A DNA stretch of 64,000 nt from Inquilinus ginsengisoli_B (GTDB taxonomy: Bacteria > Pseudomonadota > Alphaproteobacteria > DSM-16000 > Inquilinaceae). Position 1 is the first letter of the stretch; every line of letters starts with the position of its first letter. Shown piece by piece: positions 8,515 through 17,122 of the stretch. The stretch covers positions 8,308,001 through 8,372,000 of the forward strand of contig NZ_JBNDJK010000001.1 of NCBI RefSeq assembly GCF_050434925.1. Direction: 5' to 3'. The notes under the pieces were generated by a model. That model had not been told where the DNA came from. It made no database searches and saw only the letters and a program-made list of their open reading frames with translations. The position numbers were made by a program, and so were the translations under genes.

Positions 8515-11500
8515 TCAGCTGGCGTAGCGGAGAGACGGCGTGAGATCCGCCACCTCGGCGGCAACCGGCAGCGGCCGATGGGTATCTTCCGGCACCTTCG
8601 CCAGCAGGCCCGGCCGCCGGATGGCCATGACGATGGCGAAGTCGCTGACGATCTCGTGCGTGCCATCGCCCGGTTCGATCAGGTCGCCGGCCTCGAACAG
8701 GCGCGCGGACGAACGGATCGATCCGAACTGGAGGAAGAGCGTGTCGCCCGAACCGGCCGCCGCAGGCAGCGCGTCGCCGGCCCGGAAGCGTCCGACCCGG
8801 CAGTCGCGGACGATCTCGGCGAGAGCGGAAAGGCCCAGCGGCCGCAGCGCCGGGCTGCGGGCCAGCGCCACCAACCGCAATGCCGGGTCGAAGGACCGCA
8901 GGTAGCGGCTTTCGGCGGCGTCCTGCCAGTCGATCCGGAGGCTGGGTCCGGCGCCCGGCTCGAAGGTCAGCACGGCGTCGCGGCGGAGGACAGCGGACTC
9001 GCCGTCCTGCACAATCCCGTCGACGAAGATGCCCGCCCCGTCGAGCCGCAGGATGCGGACCTCGCCATGGGCCGAGGACAGCGCCATGTGGTACGGCCAC
9101 ACCGCCGGGCCGGGGATGGTGATGTCGTTGCCCGGTCCGCGGCCCACGGTGATCACCGGCTGCGCATGCGTCGACCGGATCTGCGTGCCGTCGGGCAGGG
9201 CGACCACGGCATGGATCAGCGGCTCGGACGCGCCAGCGTCCTCCGCGGCTGCGGCAGCGCCGGTCAGGATGTCCACCGTCTGCCGCAGCAGCCAGTGGCC
9301 GTCGGCTTTCCCGTCTTCCGCGATCCGGCGCGCGGCGCCGCGCGCCAGGGCATCGTCGACATAGCTGAACGCGGTCAGCGTCAGGGCGCGGACGACCGGC
9401 GCCTCGTGCTCCAGCAGCAGCTCCAGGCTGGCGGCGCGATCGAGGCCGGCGGCAATGACCTCGCGGAACGACCGCCGCGGCAGCTCCGCCGGCCGCTTGC
9501 CGTCGACATCGGGCGCCGCGGCCGCGCCGTGCAGGATGGCGGTGATCGTCTCGTCGAGAGCCTCCTCCCAGCGGACCTCCTCCTGCCCCGAGACCGGGCG
9601 GGACAATGCGTCGATCACGCCGTCGCCCGCCAGCGCGGCCAGGTCCTGCGCATACCAGCGCCCGAGCTTGCCGTCGCCGAAGGCATGCAGGCAGGACAGG
9701 CCGGCCTCGTGCAGTGCCCCGAACCGGTCCGCCCCGGCCGCCAGCAGCAGCTCGTTCAGCGTCCGGGCGAAGCGATCGGGCAGGCTGGAGCTCTGCAGGC
9801 AGAAATACGCCCCCTGCAGCTTCACCAGGGCGTCGAGGATGGATTCCATCTGCCGGGCCAGCATGCCGCCCGGCGCGGTGAACTCCGCCATCACGTCCCG
9901 ATGCTCGGCATCGGTGATCTGCAGGCTGGTGCGGAGGGTCCTGATCGTCGCCTGCATGCCCGGATCGGTCCGGATCGTGTCGAGCGTCCGGCCGGAAGCG
10001 ACATGGGCAACGAGATACCGGCCGAGGATCTGGTGGTAGTTGGCGACGCAGGCCATCCGCTCCTTGGTGGTGGTGCGGACCGCACCGAGCACTGCCGCCT
10101 CGGAGATCTCCGGCTCCTCCAGCAGCCGCAGATGGTCCTCGTCGCTGATCTCCATCTGCTGCCGCACGTCGTGCAGCAGCTCGGCCGAGGACACCGTCCC
10201 GGTCTTGCCGGTGGTGATGGCATCGTCCAGCAGGTTGCGGTAAGCCTCGAGCTTCTGATCGTGCGGCAGCTCCGGCAGTACCTTCGCCAGGACGTAGATC
10301 TCGTCGGGCTTGAGGTCGCCGACCGACCGGCCATCCAGGTATCGGCTGAAGTCGATCTTCAGTTTTTTCAATTGATTGAGCAAATTTGACGAGATCTTCT
10401 CACGCTCATACTTGAACGCCGAGCGATTGAGCGTCTGCCACAGCCAGATGGTGCTGAGCGAGACGATCAGGATGTCGACGAAATGGATCGCGGATGACGG
10501 CAGCATCAGCAGGCTTGGCCGGCCGCCATGCAGGTAGAAGATGTTGATCGACAGATAGGCGCTGACAGCCAGGCAGTGGTTGACGATCTCCGTTTCGGGG
10601 ATGGTCTTGCCGCCACGGCTTCGCAGCCAGCGATAGGCCCGCTCCAGCCCGGTGCCCAGGGCCAGCGAGGCCAGGACGGCGGCCGCCATGACCAGCGGCA
10701 CGGCGACCAGCTTGGGGATCGGGACCGCCTGGCCGGCGAGATACAGGCCCGGATCGAGCAGCCGGCCGAGCGCCCCGGCCTCGTGGCTCCAGATCCCCGA
10801 CAGGTAATAGTCCCAGCTGCCGGCATAGAGGAAGAAGTACCAGTAGAAGCCGATGATCAGCCCGTTGAACATGTAGTAGATGCGCCGTCGGGCCGGATCG
10901 AGGATCGAGCTCCAATAGGATTGTTCGAGATCGATGTCGCCGCAATTGGCGGCGCAGCCGACGCAGGCGCTGCGGTCGCCGTCGGGGCCGCTGGTGCGGC
11001 ACATCGACTGCGGCACGGCCGGGCGCAGCAGGTGCGGCGCGCTTTCCAGCAATCCGCGCGGCTCGGTGTAGATTTTCTGCACGATGTTGGCCGGGCAGAA
11101 GTAGTTGCACCAGGATTTGCCGCCCCAGAGGAAACCGACGAGAAACGCCGCCGCCAGCACCAGAAGCAAGGCTGCCGCCAGAGCGTAACGATCGCTGTTG
11201 ATGAACAGGATCCGCGCATTCAGCCCGGCGAACAGGATGCCGAATTGGACGTACCAGGCGTTGCGATCGAGCCAGCCGCCGCGGGGGATCAGGGCCAGCG
11301 TGCGCTCGAGCTTGCCGGTCCGCCGCCGCACCACCGTGCGCTGCCGCTGCCAGCCCAGATAGCGCGGCAGCTGGGACATCAGCGACAGCGGGCAGATGCG
11401 CCGCCAGGCCTCGTGCCCGAACACCATCAGGAACAGCGGGATGACCGGGACGATGATGGTCCAGAACACCCGGGCCCCGACCTGATAGGGCTCGCTTTCC

Positions 11501-11652
11501 AGCACCCCGTCCTGGACCGCGACCGCGGTGCCGGCATGGGTCCAGCCCATCGAGACCGGATCCCAGAACAGCGAGGCGATGAGCCCGGCCCATCCGGTCA
11601 GCAGCACGCCCCGTATGACCAGCATCTTGCGTTCGGCGGTGCGCGCGAGCAT
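8515..11652 (-). CDS. Membrane polyferredoxin-like protein fused to FHA-like and cNMP-binding-like domains
   Basis: A 1045-aa protein. The first 410 residues are several membrane helices with Fe-S ligands of the NapH/NosR/CcoG type: ICPLS, WCNYFCP (about 181) and a CxxCxxxC cluster (CVGCAANC, about 231). The middle (about 420-800) is long helical sequence of no family I recognise. Near 815-900 is an FHA-like domain (VGRGPGNDITIPG ... HMALSS), which would bind phosphothreonine. The last 110 residues resemble a degenerate cyclic-nucleotide-binding fold (RFRAGDALP ... DTLFLQFGSIR ... FEAGDLIEPGDG). First gene of a two-gene operon with the flavin reductase 45 bp downstream, its likely electron donor. 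I know of no named protein with this architecture. Confidence 0.75.
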   Translation of the reverse strand: MLARTAERKMLVIRGVLLTGWAGLIASLFWDPVSMGWTHAGTAVAVQDGVLESEPYQVGARVFWTIIVPVIPLFLMVFGHEAWRRICPLSLMSQLPRYLGWQRQRTVVRRRTGKLERTLALIPRGGWLDRNAWYVQFGILFAGLNARILFINSDRYALAAALLLVLAAAFLVGFLWGGKSWCNYFCPANIVQKIYTEPRGLLESAPHLLRPAVPQSMCRTSGPDGDRSACVGCAANCGDIDLEQSYWSSILDPARRRIYYMFNGLIIGFYWYFFLYAGSWDYYLSGIWSHEAGALGRLLDPGLYLAGQAVPIPKLVAVPLVMAAAVLASLALGTGLERAYRWLRSRGGKTIPETEIVNHCLAVSAYLSINIFYLHGGRPSLLMLPSSAIHFVDILIVSLSTIWLWQTLNRSAFKYEREKISSNLLNQLKKLKIDFSRYLDGRSVGDLKPDEIYVLAKVLPELPHDQKLEAYRNLLDDAITTGKTGTVSSAELLHDVRQQMEISDEDHLRLLEEPEISEAAVLGAVRTTTKERMACVANYHQILGRYLVAHVASGRTLDTIRTDPGMQATIRTLRTSLQITDAEHRDVMAEFTAPGGMLARQMESILDALVKLQGAYFCLQSSSLPDRFARTLNELLLAAGADRFGALHEAGLSCLHAFGDGKLGRWYAQDLAALAGDGVIDALSRPVSGQEEVRWEEALDETITAILHGAAAAPDVDGKRPAELPRRSFREVIAAGLDRAASLELLLEHEAPVVRALTLTAFSYVDDALARGAARRIAEDGKADGHWLLRQTVDILTGAAAAAEDAGASEPLIHAVVALPDGTQIRSTHAQPVITVGRGPGNDITIPGPAVWPYHMALSSAHGEVRILRLDGAGIFVDGIVQDGESAVLRRDAVLTFEPGAGPSLRIDWQDAAESRYLRSFDPALRLVALARSPALRPLGLSALAEIVRDCRVGRFRAGDALPAAAGSGDTLFLQFGSIRSSARLFEAGDLIEPGDGTHEIVSDFAIVMAIRRPGLLAKVPEDTHRPLPVAAEVADLTPSLRYAS

Positions 11653-11740
11653 GTCAGGCCTTCCCTGCAGTTGCGGTTGAGCAACGACCGGCCGGGACTC
11701 TCAAGTCCTGGCCGGCGGTGCGCGACGCTCGGGGCTGGTG

Positions 11741-11890
11741 TCAGAGACCGTTTGGAAATGCGCTGGTGTGAGTCGGCTGGCGGTGGTTTCGAGAACCGGC
11801 GCGCAGCGGACGTTTGGGTCCGTGAGCACCGGAAGCGCAGAAACCGCTGTCAGACGGCCGCACCAGTAGCATTTCCAGACGGGCTCTCAG
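11741..11890. repeat. 150-bp MITE-like repeat, copy 2
   Basis: Same length, orientation and terminal inverted repeats as the 6641-6790 copy. Together the copies bracket the whole two-gene redox operon. The short reading frame through it (ending RNHRQPTHTSAFPNGL) is a by-product of the repeat, since the other copy gives nearly the same peptide. Confidence 0.85.
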
Positions 11891-12068
11891 CACTCTGTTC
11901 CCAGAGGCCCGCTGTTCCTGACGGTATCGCAACGGCGGAGGCTCTCCGCCCATCACCGCGATGATGCGGCCATAACCAGATCGCATAGTGCGGAGATCTT
12001 CTTCCGGTAGACACTAATTCCAGTCACGCATCCACGTCGTGGCCACGAATTCGTCAGGGCGGCAGAAG
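11891..12068. other. Intergenic region upstream of the peroxidase gene
   Basis: Between repeat copy 2 and the peroxidase start. It contains a 7-bp perfect stem with a 3-base loop at 11934-11950 (GGCGGAG, CTCCGCC). I see no convincing gene; a promoter for the peroxidase is expected here but none stands out. Confidence 0.4.
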
Positions 12069-13121
12069 ATGAAACGTGATCTCGACCTTCAGCATTGGCG
12101 CGCAACAGGGCAGGCTTCGGCCCCGACCATCGGGCGGCAGTTCCTGATCGCCGCCGTCCCGGCCCTGGCCCTGGCGCTGCTGGGGCCCGCACTGGTCGAG
12201 GCGCAGACGCCGGAACCGATCGCGCCGATCCCGTTCCAGCTGGAGCTGGACCAGCGCAAGGTCGATCTGGGCGAGGCCCTGTTCCACGATGTCCGGCTGT
12301 CCAAGGACAACGAGAACGCGTGCTCGTCCTGCCATGACCTCGACAATGGCGGCGACGATGGGCTGGCCAAGTCGAAGGGACTTGCCGGCAGGACGGGCAA
12401 GCGGAACACGCTGACGATCTTCAACTCGACGCTGAACTTCCGCCCGACATGGGACGGCCGCTTCGCGTCGTCGGAGCAGCAGGTCGAGGCCGCGATCCAC
12501 GATCCGACCGTGATGGGCGAAACCTGGCCGGCGATCATCGACAAGCTGGCCCAGGACCAGGCGCTGCGCCAGGCATTTGCCAGCCTCTATCCCGAAGGGA
12601 TGCGGCCGCAGACCATCACCGACGCGATCGTCGTCTACGAACGCTCCCTGACCACGCCCAATGCGCGGTTCGACAAGTTCCTGCGCGGCGACGCGGCGGC
12701 GCTCGGTGCCGACGAGCTCGAAGGCTACCGCCTGTTCAAGACCTATGGCTGCGCCTCCTGCCACCAGGGGGTGAATGTCGGCGGCAACATGTTCCAGGTG
12801 TTCGGCGTGCTCGGGACGCCCGGGGACTACTTCCGGTCGCATGGCTCGCCCGACAACCCTGATTTCGGGCTCTACAACATCACCAAGGTCGAGGAAGACA
12901 AGTTCGTCTTCCGCGTCCCCAGCCTGCGCAACGTCGCGCTGACGGCGCCCTATTTCAACGACGGCTCGGCCGCGACCCTCACCGACGCGGTCGACGCCAT
13001 GGCCAAATACCAGCTCGGGCGCCAGATCCCGGCCCGCGACAACGCGCTGATCGTGGCGTTCCTGCGGACCCTCACCGGCGAATACAAGGGGCGCCCGCTC
13101 GACGCCCGCGTTTCGCAATGA
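12069..13121 (+). CDS. Di-haem cytochrome c peroxidase
   Basis: A 350-aa periplasmic enzyme that reduces hydrogen peroxide with electrons from cytochrome c. Two haem c sites are present: CSSCH near residue 85 and CASCH near 228. The C-terminal block FRVPSLRNVALTAPYFNDGS followed by DAMAKYQLG is typical of the CcpA/MauG superfamily. The start chosen is the ATG that precedes a long N-region and a hydrophobic export signal ending EAQ; a GTG ten codons earlier (12039) is open but unnecessary. The gene is 43 bp upstream of a sensor kinase and may be co-transcribed with it, so kinase and regulator may respond to oxidative or respiratory stress. MauG-type haem oxidation is the alternative function. 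Confidence 0.88.
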   Translation: MKRDLDLQHWRATGQASAPTIGRQFLIAAVPALALALLGPALVEAQTPEPIAPIPFQLELDQRKVDLGEALFHDVRLSKDNENACSSCHDLDNGGDDGLAKSKGLAGRTGKRNTLTIFNSTLNFRPTWDGRFASSEQQVEAAIHDPTVMGETWPAIIDKLAQDQALRQAFASLYPEGMRPQTITDAIVVYERSLTTPNARFDKFLRGDAAALGADELEGYRLFKTYGCASCHQGVNVGGNMFQVFGVLGTPGDYFRSHGSPDNPDFGLYNITKVEEDKFVFRVPSLRNVALTAPYFNDGSAATLTDAVDAMAKYQLGRQIPARDNALIVAFLRTLTGEYKGRPLDARVSQ

Positions 13122-13164
13122 ATTGCCCCACCGCAATCGAAGAGACGGTGACGGAGATCAGATC

Positions 13165-14880
<1,716 letters not shown>

Positions 14881-14965
14881 GAGACGTCCGCCGTCCGGCC
14901 GTCACCCGGCCCCACCCCGTTCGATACCCCTCCCATGATGCTTCGCAGGTATGAAGGAGAGCGAG

Positions 14966-15889
14966 ATGACTGACAGGCCCAGCCTGCTTTTCGTGGATGA
15001 CGAAGAGCGCATCGTAAAGCTGCTCAAGGTGATGTTCCGGTCCAGCTACGACGTCTACACCGCGACCGGCGGGCGGGAGGCCCTGGCGATCCTGGAGGCC
15101 CACCGGATCGACGTGATCGTCTCCGACCAGCGCATGCCGGAGATGGTCGGGATCGAGCTGCTGTCGCAGGTCTGCAAACGGTGGCCCAACACGGTGCGCA
15201 TCCTGCTCACCGGCTACAGCGACTTGGTCGCCATCATCGGCGCGGTCAATGAGGGCGAAGTCTTCCGCTTCCTCAACAAGCCGTGGAACCAGGACGAGCT
15301 GCGCCAGGTCATCGCCGAGGCAGCCGAGATCGCGCGCGCCGCCCCGGCCGCGGCCGAGGAGGCTGAGGCAGTCCTGACACCGCCGCTCGGCGTCGCCACC
15401 AAGCTGCTGGCGATCGACGGCCTGGCCAGCGACCGCCAGGAAATGCTCGAGATGTTCACCCGCGACTACAGCATCCTGACGGCGTCCAACATGGAGGAGG
15501 CGCTGGAGATCCTGCAGCAGGAGGAGATCGGCGTCATCGTCACCAACAGCGAGGTCGACGGCGTCGATGTCACCGACATGCTGGCGCAGGTCGCCCGGAT
15601 CGACCCCTCCATCACCGTGGTGGCGACGACCTCCTCCCCCGACGCCGACACCATCGTCAAGCTGATCAACCAGGGGCAGATCTACCGCTTCGCCATCAAG
15701 CCGCTCAGCCCCAACGTCTTCCGCCTCGCAGTCAGCGCCGCCATCCGCGAGCATCGCCGGCGGCTGGTCGATCCAAGATTCGCCCGGCAGCCGGCGGCAC
15801 CGAGGCCGGTCGAGGCTGCAGCGGCGGAGGGCGGCGGCCTGCTCGACAACATCGTCCGCAGCCTGGGCCGCTTCACCAAGGTCAGCTAG
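14966..15889 (+). CDS. Two-receiver response regulator without DNA-binding domain
   Basis: A 307-aa protein. Receiver 1 (about 5-120) is complete: acidic pair DD (11-12), phosphoacceptor Asp54 in VIVSDQRMP, a Thr in ILLTGYSD and Lys in LNKPW; the style is that of RpfG/HupR regulators. Receiver 2 (about 145-265) keeps the fold (YRFAIKPLS) but has VIVTNSEVDG where the phosphorylated Asp should be, so it is probably not phosphorylated. There is no HTH, GGDEF or HD-GYP output domain; the tail is short and Ala-rich. Start at 14966 is fixed by AAGGAG six bases upstream; an ATG five codons earlier has no such site. It likely pairs with the adjacent kinase and acts by protein contact. Confidence 0.85.
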   Translation: MTDRPSLLFVDDEERIVKLLKVMFRSSYDVYTATGGREALAILEAHRIDVIVSDQRMPEMVGIELLSQVCKRWPNTVRILLTGYSDLVAIIGAVNEGEVFRFLNKPWNQDELRQVIAEAAEIARAAPAAAEEAEAVLTPPLGVATKLLAIDGLASDRQEMLEMFTRDYSILTASNMEEALEILQQEEIGVIVTNSEVDGVDVTDMLAQVARIDPSITVVATTSSPDADTIVKLINQGQIYRFAIKPLSPNVFRLAVSAAIREHRRRLVDPRFARQPAAPRPVEAAAAEGGGLLDNIVRSLGRFTKVS

Positions 15890-15959
15890 GGCGGAATGAA
15901 TTGAGATCAGGTCACCTCAGTACATTCGGGCAGGGGTTGACAGGATGCCGAGCGTTTTC

Positions 15960-16002
15960 GCGTTGCCTGGATTGCTTCGCTGCGCTCGCAATGACGATGT
16001 TT
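15960..16002. repeat. HCERSEAIQ-type palindromic repeat
   Basis: The core at 15971-15992 begins ATTGC and ends GCAAT around a GC-rich centre. It translates on the minus strand to RHCERSEAIQ, a peptide widely seen as an artefact of a dispersed bacterial repeat (family knowledge). Only one copy of this unit is seen in the window. Confidence 0.7.
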
Positions 16003-16092
16003 GAAATTCTGAAAAGGTCTCGCAAGCAGGAGAGACAACAGATCCAGGACAATCGGGTGAAGAGGCTGAACCATTTCGTGTTTGTTATTTCC

Positions 16093-16170
16093 TGTCATTG
16101 CCGGGCTTGACCCGGCAATCCAGAAGATGTCGACAGCCTCTGGATGCCCGGGTCAAGCCCGGGCATGACA
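16093..16170. repeat. Large inverted repeat, MPGLDPGIQ-type palindromic unit
   Basis: Two 31-base arms (16093-16123 and 16140-16170) match as inverted repeats with about 4 mismatches and a 16-base spacer. The arms carry the CCGGGCTTGACCCGG palindrome. The minus-strand reading gives MPGLDPGIQ, a common alphaproteobacterial repeat artefact. It could fold into a strong hairpin on either strand and serve as a bidirectional terminator. Confidence 0.75.
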
Positions 16171-16279
16171 ATAGATAGGTAAATAGTCCCCACCCGATTG
16201 CCCGGCAACAAACCGCCGGATCGGAATGACCCGATCTGAGCTGGACTCATCTGGCTCCAGGTGCCCGGGCGTGGCCGGA

Positions 16280-17122
16280 TCAGGCGCCCCGTCGCGACGC
16301 GGCGATGGTCCGGCCAAGGCGCTCCGCCAAAGGCGAGCCCGGGGTGCCCAGCGCCGTGGCGATGCTCATATGGTTCTCGCCCGGGAGGGTGGCGAAGCTG
16401 CTCGCGACGCCTGCCGCGGCCAGGCGCTCGGCGAAGGCGCGGCCCTGGTCCAGGAAGGGCGGCGTCTCGTCGGCGCCGGCCACGACATCCACCACCGGCC
16501 CGGGCGCCGGTGTGGCCGCGAGCGGCGACCAGGCCGCCACCTCCTCCGCCGTCAACCCGATCTCCGGCTGCAGGAAGCTGCGAGGGATCGGATCGAGGTC
16601 GTAGATGCCGCTGACCAGCAGCAGGGACTTGACCGGCAGGGCCGGCGGTGCGGCCTCCCGCGCCCCACGGCAGGCCAGGAAGCTGGTGAGATGGGCGCCG
16701 GCGGAGGCGCCGCTGGCGCTGAGCGCCGCCGGGTCGCCGCCCCAGCGTCCCGCATTGTCCGCCAGCCAGGCCACCGCCCGGCGCACCTGGCCGACCAGCG
16801 TCGCCATCCGCGCCTTCGGCATCAGCGAATAGTCGATGATCGCGGCGATCGCGCCATGGGCGGTGACGGCATCGGCGACGAAGGCGAAGTCGAGCTTGGA
16901 GAAGGCGCGCCAATAGCCGCCATGGACGAAGACATGGACCGGGAACGGCCCCTCCCCCTTCGCCGGCAGGTACAGGTCGAGCGTCTCGTCCGGATGGTCG
17001 CCATAGGCCAGGTCGCGGACGCCGCGCAGCGACTGCCGGGTGCGCTCGCTGGCGCGGCGATAGGCGGCGAGATGGGTTTCGAAATCCGGCACATGGGCGC
17101 GGATCATGAAGGGGTCGGTCAT
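16280..17122 (-). CDS. Alpha/beta hydrolase, kynurenine-formamidase/esterase-like
   Basis: A 280-aa cytoplasmic hydrolase. The oxyanion motif HGGYWRA (about 64-70), the nucleophile elbow GASAGAH and the acid/base segments AGADETPPF and GENHMS fit the family that includes arylformamidases and BD-FAE esterases. The start is an ATG overlapping the stop of the upstream regulator gene by 4 bp; the open frame runs much further upstream only as a shadow of that gene. It is the last gene of the minus-strand sugar operon, so it may remove an acyl or formyl group from the substrate or a product. Substrate unknown. Confidence 0.8.
   Translation of the reverse strand: MTDPFMIRAHVPDFETHLAAYRRASERTRQSLRGVRDLAYGDHPDETLDLYLPAKGEGPFPVHVFVHGGYWRAFSKLDFAFVADAVTAHGAIAAIIDYSLMPKARMATLVGQVRRAVAWLADNAGRWGGDPAALSASGASAGAHLTSFLACRGAREAAPPALPVKSLLLVSGIYDLDPIPRSFLQPEIGLTAEEVAAWSPLAATPAPGPVVDVVAGADETPPFLDQGRAFAERLAAAGVASSFATLPGENHMSIATALGTPGSPLAERLGRTIAASRRGA

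Larger units (their letters stand above)
15890..16279. other. Convergent intergenic region made of palindromic repeats
   Basis: Lies between the response regulator and a minus-strand hydrolase gene. It holds two repeat types annotated separately and otherwise short, mixed-composition sequence. The open frames across it are repeat artefacts. The strong palindromes probably end transcription from both sides. Confidence 0.6.

Noticed and set aside
7180..10389. 1069-aa open frame on the plus strand opposite the redox operon
   Set aside because: Low-complexity Arg/Gly/Ala-rich translation caused by high GC; the minus strand has clear domains over the same span.
11741..11986. 81-aa minus-strand reading frame
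   Set aside because: Lies mostly within repeat copy 2, and the other repeat copy gives nearly the same peptide, so it reflects the repeat and not a gene.
15901..16110. Short reading frames on both strands after the response regulator
   Set aside because: They run through palindromic repeats known to produce spurious conserved peptides.
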